Shown: positions 1 through 10,838 of the stretch, in pieces
Position numbering within the stretch: the stretch's first letter is position 1
Layout of the letters: each line of letters starts with the position of its first letter
Assembly: GCA_037974335.1 (NCBI GenBank)
Contig: CM075760.1
Span: forward strand, 12,662,814 to 12,726,813
Length of the DNA: 64,000 bases
Direction of reading: 5' to 3'
Source of the DNA: Prionace glauca
Taxonomy: Eukaryota; Chordata; Chondrichthyes; Carcharhiniformes; Carcharhinidae
Program-made: the position numbers and the translations under genes
Notes under the pieces: model-generated
Seen by the model: only the letters and a program-made list of their open reading frames with translations
Database searches by the model: none
What the model was told of the DNA's origin: nothing

Positions 1-380
1 TCTGAAAACCTGTTCCAGAACTGCAGCATGACCGCACTGTTCACAATTCTATACAAGTCTCTTTAGTTCCGTTGATCCCGCAGAACTGCTGTAGTGTGTT
101 GGTTATTCCCTTTCTCTTATGAACGCGCATCTCTGACATCTCCTCCAGTCACACAACCCTGTGAGATGTCTGTACTGATCTTATTGTGGCATCATGAGTG
201 ATCCACATACAACATGACTTGTATCCACAAATTCTCATCTTGAACATTTCAGTTGAAATTTCAAGGCGAGCAGAGCCTTTCGGGCAGAATGGTTCAGATT
301 CCCATCCTCTTTAATGTGAACAAGTTGTTTCTGATTTCCCTACAGAGATTGTCTATTAAACAATGGCTGAACACAGGGGG
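1..380. other. Unassigned flank upstream of ZNF-A promoter
   Basis: I see no gene, repeat family or motif that I can name here. The stretch leads into the CpG-rich region in front of the first zinc-finger gene. Confidence 0.3.
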
Positions 381-1040
381 TGAATGTGAGAAGCTGAAGT
401 TTCCAGTTGAAGAGTTTCCCAGTGTCTCTGAGCAGCTGAACTGGGGAAGCCTTTGGGCAGAGACTGTCCTGCTGCTATTTCCCTTCCTGGCCACCGGGGG
501 TGGCTGTAACACTCCCAGGCACTACACCACCCAGTGTCACCTCTTGCCCACTCCGGCCCGGCCGCTGCTCATTGGCGGAACATCCGGGACCTGAAGAGAG
601 GCGGGGCCAGCCGCCATATTTCCGTGACGTCACCGTCAGCCCCTCCCCCAGCCGAGGAAAAAGCGGCGTTTCAGAAATGTAGAAAGTGAGAGAAATTCCC
701 ACCCGGAAATCCCGCCAGGAGCGGAATTAAAATTAAATAAAATACATATTTTTATAAAGAGGCAGGTGGCGGAACCGCGCATGTGCGGTAGTATTTTCCC
801 AGAGCGCACCGCGCGGGTGTGATTGAAAAACAGACGGAATAAAAAACAGAACCGATTTTCCCGAATGGAGAAGGAACCGAAAGTCTGACGGGTGAGGATG
901 TGAATAATAATCATCAAGATTCAACATATTAAAAGATTCAAATGTAACTGTCTGGGCGCATGTGCAGGAGGGGAATTCCCCAAGAGTGCAGCGCGCGGGA
1001 CGCCGTCTCCCTTGGCAACGCAAGATGGCCATTCATTATG
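381..1040 (+). promoter_or_regulatory. CpG-rich promoter region of ZNF-A
   Basis: The stretch is CpG-rich in an AT-rich neighbourhood. It has a full CRE (TGACGTCA, 625-632), two NRF1-like GCGCATGTGC sites (777-786 and 956-965), an RFX half-site-like TTGGCAACG (1012-1020) and a YY1-like AAGATGGCC (1022-1030). The part at 385-560 has a diverged second copy at 46,045-46,235. ZNF-A lies 0.6 kb downstream on the same strand, so it is the likely target. The transcription start is not determined. Confidence 0.6.
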
Positions 1041-1206
1041 GTCATGGCTAATCCTCAGATTCAATTCCTAATCCACCCCCCACCATTAAATCCCCTTAGC
1101 CCCAAGAGATATATCTATTTGAAATCAAGGTCTACATCCACTTTTGAGGAACGGAGCTCCAAAGATAGCATTAACAACATAACCCAAATTATTTACCCCA
1201 CTAATC

Positions 1207-1434
1207 TCCCTAACCTACACATCCTGGGGGGTAAAAAATGGATAATTTAACATGGTCAATTCACCTAACCTGAATATCTTTGGACTGTGGGAGAAAACTG
1301 GAGCACCCGGAGGAAACCCACACAGACAAGTGGAGAATGCGTAAACTCCACACAGATAGGTAACCAAGGCTGGAATCAAACCCAAGTCTCTGGCGCTGTG
1401 AGGCAGGAGTACTAACCACTTTGCCACTGTGCCA
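1207..1434 (-). repeat. tRNA-derived SINE (family I), minus orientation
   Basis: On the minus strand it reads from the tRNA-like head through the CTTTGGACTGTGGGAG body motif shared with many copies in this window. It sits between the ZNF-A promoter and coding exon and is diverged. Confidence 0.75.
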
Positions 1435-1659
1435 GTCATGTAATTCTTTGTAAACTAATTTTACAGGAAATAGAAGAGGGGGATTTGCAGTCTGGACAAA
1501 CAAATCTCACGTCAGACAGAGTCAATCAGTTCATTGGGATTTGTATATCTGAGGGGATTTAATTGACCATCTCAGTTGGAAACTGGTGAGAATCTGTTTC
1601 CTTTCTCCTCCTGTGGGAAGGGATTGATACAGCTGGAAAACATGCTGACACGACAGTGA

Positions 1660-2931
1660 TCTCGCAATAGTGAGAGTTCATTCACCTGCTCCGTGTGTGG
1701 GAAGAAATTTATGTGTTCGTCCAACTTGCTGGCTCACCAACTCAACCACATTATTCAAAAGCCTCTTCAAAGCTCTGATTCTGGGGAAAGCATTGAAACC
1801 TCTGAGGAACAGGCCCAACAGCAGCTCCTTCACACTGCCGAGAGACCGTTCAGCTGCTCCCACTGCGGGAAGAGATTCAGCCAGTCCTCCTGCCTCGCAG
1901 AGCACCAGCTCCTTCACACACACGAGAGACCTTTCAGCTGCTCCCACTGCGGGAAGAGGTTCACTCAGTCCTCCCGCCTCGCAGAGCACCAGCTCCTTCA
2001 CACACACGAGAGACCTTTCAGCTGCTCCCACTGTGGGGAGTCGTTCAGTGACTCAGTGCATCTCACTGAGCACCAACAAGTTCACACCAAGGACAGGCCA
2101 TTCTGCTGCTCCCAGTGTGGGAAGAGATTCACTCAGTCCTCCCACTGCACCGTTCACCAACAGGTTCATTTTCAGAAGAGACATTTTAAATGCTTTAAAT
2201 GTGAGAAGACCTTCAAAAGGAGGATTAGTCTGCTGATACACCAGGGCACTCACACTGGGGAGAGGCCGTACGTTTGCCCTGTGTGTGGGAAAGCGTTTCC
2301 TTCTTTACAGCATCTGCTAGGTCACCGGCGTATTCACACCACGGAGAGGGCATTCATCTGCTCTGTGTGTGGGAAGGCTTTCACAGAGTCATCCAGCCTC
2401 CGGAGACACCGCCACACTCACACAGGGGAGAAGCCGTTCTCCTGTTCCATTCGTGGCAAAAGATTTGCTCAGTTTTCCTACTGCAATCAACACCAACACA
2501 TTCACTCTGATAAGAGACCTTTTCAGTGCTCAGAATGCAATAAGAGCTTTAAAAGAAGTGATGGTCTGCTGAAACACAAACGCATTCACACCGGGGAGAG
2601 ACCGTTCCTGTGCTCTGTGTGTGGAAAGAGATTCGCTCAGTCGTCTGGCCTGCTGAGGCACCAACGCATTCACACCGGGGAGAAACCGTTCACCTGCTCT
2701 GTGTGTGGGAAGGGATTCACTGATTCATCCTATATGCTGAAACACCAGCGAGCTCACACTGCAACAGAACCGTTCACCTGTTCCCTGTGTGGGAAGGGAT
2801 TCACTGATCCATCCCGCCTGCAGAGACACCAGCGAGTTCACACTGGCTCGAAACCGTTCAACTGCTCCATGTGTGGGAAGGGATTTAATCAGTATTACAG
2901 CCTGCTGAAACATAGACGACGTCATGTGTGA
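1660..2931 (+). CDS. C2H2 zinc-finger protein, 14 fingers (ZNF-A)
   Basis: This is a poly-zinc-finger protein, presumably a nuclear DNA-binding factor. The frame is open from 1660 and ends in TGA at 2929-2931. It holds 14 fingers of the form C-x2-C-x12-H-x3-H. Finger 1 (1681-1749) is separated from finger 2 by about 33 residues rich in Ser, Glu and Gln. Fingers 2-14 are joined by TGERP-like linkers, several diverged (THERP, TKDRP, TATEP). Finger 9 has Arg in place of its second zinc Cys (SIRGKRF), so it probably does not fold around zinc. There is no in-frame ATG before 1711, inside finger 1, so translation must start in an upstream exon or at that ATG; a pyrimidine tract and AG near 1598-1630 could be the acceptor. 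No KRAB, SCAN or BTB domain is visible. It is the longest undamaged array here. DNA target unknown. Confidence 0.88.
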   Translation, partial: SRNSESSFTCSVCGKKFMCSSNLLAHQLNHIIQKPLQSSDSGESIETSEEQAQQQLLHTAERPFSCSHCGKRFSQSSCLAEHQLLHTHERPFSCSHCGKRFTQSSRLAEHQLLHTHERPFSCSHCGESFSDSVHLTEHQQVHTKDRPFCCSQCGKRFTQSSHCTVHQQVHFQKRHFKCFKCEKTFKRRISLLIHQGTHTGERPYVCPVCGKAFPSLQHLLGHRRIHTTERAFICSVCGKAFTESSSLRRHRHTHTGEKPFSCSIRGKRFAQFSYCNQHQHIHSDKRPFQCSECNKSFKRSDGLLKHKRIHTGERPFLCSVCGKRFAQSSGLLRHQRIHTGEKPFTCSVCGKGFTDSSYMLKHQRAHTATEPFTCSLCGKGFTDPSRLQRHQRVHTGSKPFNCSMCGKGFNQYYSLLKHRRRHV

Positions 2932-2989
2932 CCCACAAAGCTGGATTCTGTTGTTCCTGCACCCTGAGATAAACAATAACAATTCGATC

Positions 2990-3330
2990 AATATGAGAGG
3001 CAGTGACACAGTGGAATTATCACAGGACTCAGGGTAAGGCTCTGGGGACCCAGGTTCGAATCCCACCACAGTCGATGGTGAAATTTGTGTTCAATTAAAA
3101 TCTGGAATTAAAAGTCTGACAAACCTTAACCATTGTCAATTGTGGTAAAAACCCATTTGGTTCAGTAACATCCTTTAGAAAAGGAAAGCTGCCATCCTTA
3201 CCTGGCCTGACCTACATGTGAACTCCAGACTGACGGCAATGTGGTTGATTCTCAAATACCCTCTGAAATGGAGGGCAGTTAAGGCTGGGCAAGAAATGCT
3301 GGCCCAGCAAGTGATGCCTACATCCCGTAA
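2990..3330 (+). repeat. tRNA-derived SINE (family II), plus orientation
   Basis: The tRNA-like B box (CCCAGGTTCGAATCCCACC) near 3050-3068 is followed by a body with CTGCCATCCTTACCTGG and a tail with AAATGCTGGCCCAGC. Homologous copies lie at 13,978, 22,155 and 34,430. Confidence 0.65.
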
Positions 3331-4115
3331 CAATGAATAACAAAATATTCCAGTGGCCCTATTCCAGAGCCATTTAACCCTTTTGATGATCTCCCAGTAG
3401 CTGTATATTTTGCTTTTGTTTTCAATTAATGTTACCCCCTCACACAGAGATATCTGTCTCGTGAGTTTTATATTGTCTATAGTTGAAGACTATCTCAAAT
3501 TGTCAAATTACCCTCAAGACTAGTCATAATTTGGAAATTTGTAATCGATGATGTGTTTAAGTGAAATACACCTCAATTTCTTTGTTTCACATCATGATTT
3601 GTATATCTGTTCTGTATGTTTCCTCTATCCAGCTTGTGGTTTGCCTGTCTGGGAAGTATTTCATCAGATGATATAAAGAGAGATACAGTCTGGTAACCCA
3701 CCCTATGGTGACACTGATAATGCTTTTTTTGTCAAGAGGCAGTGCATAGAAAACCAACTTCTGTCACACACTGTCCTGCATTGGCCTCGAATGAAGATGA
3801 CATTTTGCTGTTTAGGATTACCTGAAACTCGTCAGTGACAGACCAGTTTATGCGTGAAATCACTGTGGTTCTCCACATTATTCACCCAGGTCTGTGGATT
3901 TTATCATGAAAAGGCAGAGATGAATGTGTATTTAAACGGATGGGTCACTGGGTGGCAGAGTGGCTCTTTCACTGAAGGGTCTTGAGTTCAACCACATCCC
4001 ACATTTGACTGGGAAAAATCCCTGCCTGGGAAAGAGGGGAAAACCGTATAATAGGGAAAATGGGTTGGAGTTGATGGATTTTGAAGAGAAAGGAATTAAT
4101 CCAAACCAGAGTTGG
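3331..4115. other. AT-rich stretch, mostly unassigned
   Basis: I recognise no gene. Around 3,935-4,010 there is a weak tRNA-like SINE fragment (GGGTGGCAGAGTGG, then TTGAGTTCAACC). The rest shows no pattern I can name. Confidence 0.3.
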
Positions 4116-4584
4116 TTAAAATTTTATTCAATATTTATTTTAAAAATTCAGAGAATATTTTTCAGCGACATTTGTTTTAAGCTAGAAACGTGAACATAAC
4201 GATCAAGCTTCACATTGAGAACAGGACACATGCACAGGGAATCCATCAATATTTATACATCTGGTACATACACCAGAAACAGAAAACAGGATCTTAATAG
4301 AAAGAGGAATTATCTGATGCGAATGAGGAATGAGAAAAGTTTCTTAATAATAAATGCTATTAAAACTATTAACTACAATTACATTCTAACAAAAATGCCT
4401 CGTACATTTCACACTGAAAACTGAAATAATGTCTATCATTACCTCAGTTACAGATTCAGAATGACAACCTGAGAATTTTTTTTACTGATAGTCACTGAGA
4501 GCAGATATTGTATCTGTGTCATCCAGAGATTTTGATAATCATCTGTGGTAATCTGTGATAATCATACTGCGTTCAAAATTCAGC

Positions 4585-4596
4585 TCATTGTTTGAT
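4585..4596 (-). CDS. Candidate immunoglobulin membrane exon 2 (last codons)
   Basis: On the minus strand, 140 bases past the donor of the first membrane exon, a good acceptor (TTTCTTTTACAG, AG at 4597-4598) is followed by ATC AAA CAA TGA. That gives a three-residue cytoplasmic tail, Ile-Lys-Gln, in frame with the preceding phase-0 donor. IgM membrane forms in other vertebrates end with a tiny second membrane exon (Val-Lys-stop), so size and placement fit. AATAAA on the minus strand at 4134-4139 and 4123-4128 could end the transcript, giving a 3' UTR of about 450 bases. The coding part is very short, so the call rests on the splice site, the frame and the neighbouring exon. Confidence 0.5.
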   Translation of the reverse strand: MKQ

Positions 4597-4737
4597 CTGT
4601 AAAAGAAAGATACAATATTGAAGCAGATGTTTGTGATGCGGGGACATTAATGTTGGAGTTTTTAATCAGTGAAACATTGAGAGATGTTTCAAATACATTC
4701 TGCCAGTGTGAAATGTGAGTGAGTTGAATCATCTCAC

Positions 4738-4865
4738 CTTCACCAGAGTGATGGCAGTGCTGTAGAAAATGCTCAGGAAGAACAGGACAATGAATGTGGA
4801 AGCAGTTGTCCAGATGTTGCTGTTATCATCCTCACTGTCTTCAATCCAGATGTGATCAGTGAAGT
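4738..4865 (-). CDS. Immunoglobulin heavy-chain (IgM-type) transmembrane exon
   Basis: This 128-base exon encodes the anchor that keeps a heavy chain in the B-cell membrane and contacts the Ig-alpha/Ig-beta signalling pair. The minus strand has acceptor CCCCCAG just above 4865 and donor GTGAGA just below 4738. Two bases complete a split codon, then 42 residues follow with no stop: an acidic connector ([10 protein letters not shown]) and the membrane segment [18 protein letters not shown], then TAITLVK. That segment is close to the conserved IgM transmembrane sequence of vertebrates, including the polar Ser/Thr/Tyr face used for signalling. The entry phase suits splicing from inside the CH4 exon. 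No CH domain exon is visible upstream on the minus strand, up to the window end, so this may be an orphan or relic of a shark IgH cluster. IgW or IgNAR membrane exons are alternatives. Confidence 0.85.
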
Positions 4866-5389
4866 CTGGGGGATGGAGACCAGGAAATGAAATTAGATTA
4901 CTTTATTGATCCAGGGAATCTTATTGTTATTTTTCTTTCCCCGTTCTCCTTCATAAACTATTAATGTATTCTCTGTATAATTTTCGATATATATCTACGA
5001 TTAAGTTCAGGGCACTCAGTAGCCGATCTCCATAATTATTTTCACAGCTGATCTTTACATTCCTTGGACAGTCCATGTCAGAAGGACTGAAGATGTTTTC
5101 TTGAGTGTCAGTTCATTTTTGAACACTTCATAGCATTGAAGAATGTTATGACTGATGTGGAGGAACGTTCACTGATCAATGCTTGTTTTCACAGATGTTT
5201 ACTGATCTGTAAACTGTGAATGCTGCTGTTTAAGAGCCGGGATGTAATTTCCGATCTTTTCTCATTGATGGTGGAAATGCTTAATAGATCATGAGCTTAA
5301 ATTCAGTTTCTCAACGTGTTTATCGATGCAATTTGCATTTGTGTGCATGAGAATCTCATGGTCTGCATTAACGTTTGGCCCTGCGTTAA
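4866..5389. other. Flank or intron upstream of the Ig membrane exon
   Basis: It is AT-rich with no CH-domain reading frame and no recognisable repeat. If the Ig exon is functional this would be its intron. Confidence 0.3.
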
Positions 5390-6490
5390 TGTGTGTGCGT
5401 GAGGGTTAATGAACATGTTCATTTTCTTGTGCTTGTTGATTTGTGTTGTTGTGTTTGTGCGTCTGTGTATATTTTATTTGGCTGACATTGTGGATGCATG
5501 CCTCTTATTGTGTGAAGTCGATACATATTTACTAATGTCACACACAATGTGTGCATGTGTTCATGCCTACTTTAATATGTTGATTTCTGTCACACGGGGA
5601 TGGTTTCCTTCCCATTCTGTGTGAGCCTGTTTCTCAGTCTTTTTGTGCACATGTCTGTTAACATATTAGTGTCTGTATATCCGTGTTGATATCTTCATAA
5701 CGATGTTTGTGTTTCCGTGTGAAGCAATGTGTGCTATGGTGTTCTGTTCTATTTGAGCATGGTAATGTTTTGTGTGTAAAAGTTTGACTCTCTGGCCATC
5801 TGTGTGCAGTCTGTTAATGTGTACATATGTATTTTCCATGTTTGCGTGTTAATGTGGAGAACATTACGTGTCTCTGTATCTATATTCCTGTCAGTGTGAA
5901 TATCTAATAACATGTATTCATCTGAATGTATGTATGTGGATCTGCATGCATGTGCTTCTGTCTGGAATGTGAATATGCATGTATCTGTTTGAGCTTGGAT
6001 CTGTGTACCTATTTGCATATGTTTATGCGTGTGTTGTACTTGTGTGTTTGCATTTCTCTGTGTGTGTATGTGTGTTTGTACATATTTGATTATTTACGTG
6101 CATGTTGTTTTTCTGCCTGTTTGTACAAGTTCATGTCAATGAGTGTATGTGTGTGTGTGAGTATGCGTGTGTAAGTGTGTGTGTGGTGAGGGAGAGAATG
6201 AATGTATGTGTGCCTCTGTACATTTGTGCATGGTAGTATTTGTGTCAGAGCGTATTTGTGTGTGTGTGTGTGTATTGTTGTTCGCGTATGTGTTGGCCAT
6301 GAGTGTATTTGCGTGAGCGTGCTTGTTTGTGTTCGTTTGTGTATATCTTGTATGAACTTATGGTGTATGAATACATATTTGTATGCATGCATGTTTCTCT
6401 GTGTTTTGTGAATGTATTTATGTGTGTTGTGCACATGTGTGCCTTTGTGTTTGTGCATGAATGTGCTTGTCCGTTTTTCTATATGCCGCC
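5390..6490. repeat. Degenerate TG/CA-rich tract, about 1.1 kb
   Basis: The plus strand is dominated by TG, TGTG, ATGTGT and TTTGTG words with short pure TG runs (6145-6185, 6258-6276). Reading frames here are Cys/Val-rich on plus and His/Thr-rich on minus, which is composition rather than coding. The right end abuts CR1 sequence. Confidence 0.8.
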
Positions 6491-7090
6491 CCTTTTTTTA
6501 AATGACTAAGCTCGTCCCAATTGCCTGCATTTGGTCCATATCCCTTGATAGCAATCTTAAGACAAAATTGCACCCGCCTCTACTACTACCTCTGGCAATT
6601 TGTTCCAGACACTCACCATGCTGTGTCTGAAAAGTCACCCCTCTGGACCCTTTTGTATCTCTCCCCTCTCATCTTAAACCTATGGCCTCTAGTTTTAGAC
6701 TTCCCCACCTTTGGAAAAAGATATTGACTATCGAGCTGATCTATGCACCAGAGGAAAAACATCCCAGTCTATCCAGCGTCTCTTTATAACTCAAACCATC
6801 AAGTCCCAGAAGCATCCTAATAATTCTTTTCTGCATTCTTTCTAGTTTAATAATATCCTGTCTATAATAAGGTGACCAGAACTGTGTGCAGTATTACAAG
6901 TGGTCTTGCCAATGTCTTGTGCAACTTCAACAAGACGTCCCAACTCCTGTATTCAATGTTCTGACTAATGAAACCAAGCATGCCGAATGCCTTCTTCACC
7001 ACTCTGTCCATCTGTGATTCCACTTTCAATGAGCTATGAACATGTACCCCTAGATCTCTTTGTTCTACAACTCTCCCCAATTCACTACCA
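6491..7090 (-). mobile_element. CR1-type LINE, 3' part of an older element (CR1-B)
   Basis: The minus strand encodes the reverse-transcriptase C-terminal region, with EQRDLGVHVHSSLKVESQ and VKKAFGMLGFISQNIEY, diverged and broken. It is the downstream part of the element whose upstream part lies at 10,839-11,657; a younger CR1 separates them. Confidence 0.75.
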
Positions 7091-7182
7091 TTAAGAACAT
7101 AAGAAATAGGAGCAGGAGTAGGCCATCTGGCCCTTCGAGCCTGCCCCGCCATTCAATAAGATCATGGCTGATCTGTCGTGAC

Positions 7183-8855
7183 TCAGCTCCACCTTCCTGC
7201 CCTCTCCCCATAACCCTTAATCCCTTCTCTTATGAAAAACCCATCAACCCGTTTCTTAAAAATATTTAGCGAGGCAGCCTCCACCACTTCAACGGGCAGA
7301 GAATTCCAGAGATTCACCACCCTTTGAGTGAAGAAGTTCCTCCTCAACTCTGTTCTAAACCGCCCCCCCTTTATCTTGAGGCTGTGCCCCCTAGTCCTAC
7401 TGTCTTTTTTGAGCGGGAACAGTCTCTCCACCTCTATCCTATCCATCCCATTCATCATCTTATACGTCTCAATGAGATCTCCCCTCATTCTTCTAAACTC
7501 TAACGAGTACAAGCCTAGTTTATTCAGCCTCTCCTCATAGCTCAATCCCCTCAACTCCGGTATCAGCCGAGTAAACCTCCTCTGCACTCCCTCCAGGGCC
7601 AAAATATCCTTGCGCAGGTGCGGCCCCCAAAACTGCACACAGTACTCCAGCTGCGGCCTCACCAATGCCCTATACAGCTGTAGCAAGACCTCCCTATTTT
7701 TATATTCAATCCCCCTCACTATGAAGGCCAGCATCCCATTCGCCTTCCTGACCACCTGCTGCACCTGCAAGCTGGGTTTTTGCGACTCATGCACAAGGAC
7801 CCCGAGGTCCCTCTGCACCGTCACCTGCTGCAGTTTTTCGCCCCGTAAGTAATAGTCTTTCCTACCATTCCTCCTACCAAAGTGGACCACCTCACACTTG
7901 CCAACATTAAATTCCATTTGCCATTTCCTGGCCCATTCGCCCAGCCTATCTAGATCCTTCTGCAGACTCTCCACACCCTCCGCACAATTTGCCTTTCCCC
8001 CAATCTTGGTGTCATCAGCAAATTTCGACACCCTGCACTCGTTCCCTCCTCCAGATCATCTATATAAATGGTAAATAGCTGAGGCCCCAGCACCGATCCC
8101 TGGGGCACCCCACTAGTCACCAACCGCCAATCTGAATAACATCCATTGACCCCCACTCTCTGCCTCCTATTTGACAACCAATCCTCTATCCACGCTAACA
8201 CCCTACCCCCAACTCCATGTCCCCTGACCTTCTGCAATAACCTCTTGTGAGGTACCTTGTCAAACGCCTTCTGAAAATGCAGAAAGACCACATCCACCGG
8301 CTCTCCTCTATCCACTGCCCTAGACACATCCTCATAGAACTCCAGTAAATTTGTCAGACACGACTTCCCTTTAATGAAACCGTGTTGCGTCCGCCCTATC
8401 AAGCAATTCCCCTCAAGATGCCTCGCTATTTCCTCCTTAATGACGGTTTCTAACATTTTACCTACCACAGACGTTAAACTAACCGGCCTATAATTCCCCG
8501 CCTTTTGCCTGGCACCCTTCTTAAACAACGGCGTAACATTAGCCGTTTTCCAATCTTCTGGCACTTCCCCGGAATCCAGCGACGTCTGGAAAATAACCAC
8601 CAAGGCATTCACTATCACCTCCGCCATTTCTTTCAGAACCCTCGGATGCATTCCATCCGGTCCTGGGGACTTGTCCACAATCAGCCCCTCCAGTCTGTCG
8701 AGCACCACCTCTCTAGTAACAGTAATGTCATTAAGACCCTCCATTCCTACCACCTTTCCATCGCTAACACCCGGCAAATTATTCACGTCCTCCTCCATGA
8801 AGACAGAAACAAAAAAGTTATTCAAGACCTTAGCCATATCCCCATCCCCTACCAC
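7183..8855 (-). CDS. CR1-A ORF2 reverse-transcriptase part (frameshifted)
   Basis: The frame from 8855 shows [54 protein letters not shown] and [20 protein letters not shown]. Near 8,041 it shifts; the copy at 54,850 has GG where this one has G. The next frame carries [12 protein letters not shown] (catalytic FADD box), the thumb and the C-terminal region ending [13 protein letters not shown]. Enzyme activity would need a continuous frame, so this copy is dead. Confidence 0.85.
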
Positions 8856-8914
8856 TAGCTCCCCTTTCTCATCCTCTAAAGGACCAACGTTTACCCTAGC
8901 CAGCCTCTTCCTTT

Positions 8915-10225
8915 TTATATATTATAAAAACTCTTGCTATCCTTTTTTATATTAAGTGCTAGCCCAGCCTCATAGCTTCTCCTACCCTCCTTTATCAATT
9001 TCTTTGTCAATCTTTGTTGACATTTAAACCTTTCCCAATCCTCTTCTCGCCCACTGCTCTTAGCTACTCTAAACTCCTCCGCTTTTAATTTAACACTTTC
9101 CTTCACCTCCTTCGTTATCCACGGCTTATTACCTCTCCTCCTACTGTCCTTTTTAACCATCGGAATAAATTTCTGCTGAGCACCAAGAAAGATCTCCTTA
9201 AAGATCCTCCACTGCTCCTCAGCAGACCTACCTTCCAACGCGCTCCCCCAGTCCACATTCGCCAATTCTTCTCTCATCCTACCATACTCCCTTCTATTCA
9301 AACAAAGGACGCGTGTCTGGGAACCCACTTTCTCCTCCTCCATCTGCACCAGAAACTCCACCATACAATGATCACTCTCTCCAAGAGGATCCTTCACCAC
9401 AAGGTCCCTAATTCTACCCGCCTCATTACATAGCACCAGATCCAAGATAGCTCGCTCCCTCGTCGGCTCCAACACACACTGTTCAAGGAAATTATCCCGG
9501 CAGCATTCCAAGAACTCCTCCTCGAGCCCACCTCGTCCAACATGGGTCGACCAATCAATATGCAGATTGAAATCTCCCATAACTACTGCCGTCCCATTCC
9601 TGCACGCTGCACTTATTTGCGCGTTAACAGCCCGCCCCACCTCCAGATCATTATTCGGGGGCCTATAGACGACACCCACTAGCGTCTTCCTCCCTTTTCT
9701 GTTCCTAATCTCCACCCACAACGATTCCACTTTCTGCTCCTTGGCTCCGATATCATCCCTTGCTACCACCTTGATACTATCCTTAATCAGCAGAGCTACG
9801 CCACCCCCTCTTTCCTCCTGCCTATCCTTCCTAAACACTTGATAACCCTGTACATTCATCTCCCAGTCCCTGTCACCTTGCAGCCACGTCTCTGTAATGG
9901 CCACCAGATCGTATCCATTTGTGTCGATCTGCGCCATCAGCTCATCCACTTTATTCCGAATGCTTCGTGCATTCAGATAAAGCGCTTTCATCCCAGCCTT
10001 CACCTGGACCCTCCTTGCCGTAACGCCACCTATTGGGACATCCTTGGCCTCTTCCCTTACCTGTACCCTATCCTTAACTTTAGACCTCATAGCGTCACCT
10101 ACCCTCGCACCCTCCCCCCCCCTAATTAGTTTAAAGCCCTGTCTACAGTCCTCTTTACTCGATTCGCCAGCACTCTGGTCCCAGCATGATTCAGACCAAC
10201 CCCATCCTGCCCGAACAGGTCCCAC
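8915..10225 (-). CDS. CR1-A ORF2 N-terminal part: AP-like endonuclease
   Basis: This frame gives the target-nicking endonuclease of the LINE. Ordered motifs seen: [54 protein letters not shown] and ESDHCMVEF, i.e. the Asn, Glu, Asp-x-Asn and Ser-Asp-His blocks of AP endonucleases. A basic linker to the reverse transcriptase follows. The frame closes at a stop just after [10 protein letters not shown]. The RT half continues at 8855. Confidence 0.85.
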   Translation of the reverse strand: MGPVRAGWGWSESCWDQSAGESSKEDCRQGFKLIRGGEGARVGDAMRSKVKDRVQVREEAKDVPIGGVTARRVQVKAGMKALYLNARSIRNKVDELMAQIDTNGYDLVAITETWLQGDRDWEMNVQGYQVFRKDRQEERGGGVALLIKDSIKVVARDDIGAKEQKVESLWVEIRNRKGRKTLVGVVYRPPNNDLEVGRAVNAQISAACRNGTAVVMGDFNLHIDWSTHVGRGGLEEEFLECCRDNFLEQCVLEPTRERAILDLVLCNEAGRIRDLVVKDPLGESDHCMVEFLVQMEEEKVGSQTRVLCLNRREYGRMREELANVDWGSALEGRSAEEQWRIFKEIFLGAQQKFIPMVKKDSRRRGNKPWITKEVKESVKLKAEEFRVAKSSGREEDWERFKCQQRLTKKLIKEGRRSYEAGLALNIKKDSKSFYNI

Positions 10226-10838
10226 CTACCCCAATACTGGTGCCAATGCCCCATAAATTCGAACCCATTCCTCCCACACCAATCCCTGAGCCACCCATTT
10301 ACTTCCTTTATCCTATCAACCCTACGCCCGTCTGCCCTCGGTTCAGGCAGTAGCCCAGAGATAACCACCTTGTCGGTTCTACTTTTTAATTCCATTCCCA
10401 GCTTCTCATACTCCCTTCCCAGATTCTCAGTCCGCATTTTGCCTACGTCGCCGGCACCCACATGTACTACAACGACCGGGTTCTCACCCTCCCACTCCAG
10501 ATTCCTCTGCAGCCCAGCTGCGACATCCTGTACCCGAGCACCAGGCAGACAACACACCCTTCTGTGCACTTTGTCATTGTGACAAAGGACAGTGTCAATA
10601 CCCTTCACCCCACTATCCCCAATCACTACTACGTTCCTTTTCCCCTTCTCTTTACCTATGTCCTGCTGCATCACTGTACCGTGTGCAGTTTGCTCACCAA
10701 CCTCTCTTGCCTCGTCCTCTTCCAGACTGGAAGCAAGAACCTCAAACCTGTTATGCAGGTTAAGAGGCTGAGGCCTCCGCTCCTCACCCCCCTTCCTCCT
10801 CCCAGCAGCCCCCTTTTGTCCCTGACCCTTAGATTTAG
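10126..10838 (-). CDS. CR1-A ORF1 with SGNH-esterase-like domain (5' incomplete)
   Basis: The frame contains a linker (LHNRFEVLASSLEEDEA) followed by a domain starting VVVIGDSGVKGI. GDS is the nucleophile block of SGNH hydrolases; VHVGAGDVGK and a late [14 protein letters not shown] (catalytic His region) follow. CR1 and L2 ORF1 proteins are known to carry such an esterase domain, thought to act in RNP or membrane interaction. The N-terminal zinc-binding part expected in CR1 ORF1 is missing because the element is truncated. Its end overlaps the start of the ORF2 frame. Confidence 0.75.

Larger units (their letters stand above)
7083..10838 (-). mobile_element. Near-complete CR1-type LINE (CR1-A), minus strand
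   Basis: A non-LTR retrotransposon of about 3.75 kb. On the minus strand it runs from inside ORF1 (5'-truncated near 10,838) through ORF2 to a 3' end with CTCCTATTTCTTATGTTCTTA. The same 3' end recurs in truncated copies at 49,655, 51,649 and 54,675, and as a plus-strand fragment at 16,461, so this is the youngest abundant LINE family here. It sits inside an older CR1 (6,491-7,090 plus 10,839-11,657). At least one frameshift (about 8,041, next to the FADD box) and one stop near 8,915 break ORF2. Confidence 0.9.

Noticed and set aside
5400-6510. Several Cys/Val-rich and His/Thr-rich open frames
   Set aside because: They follow from TG/CA-rich composition with no codon structure.
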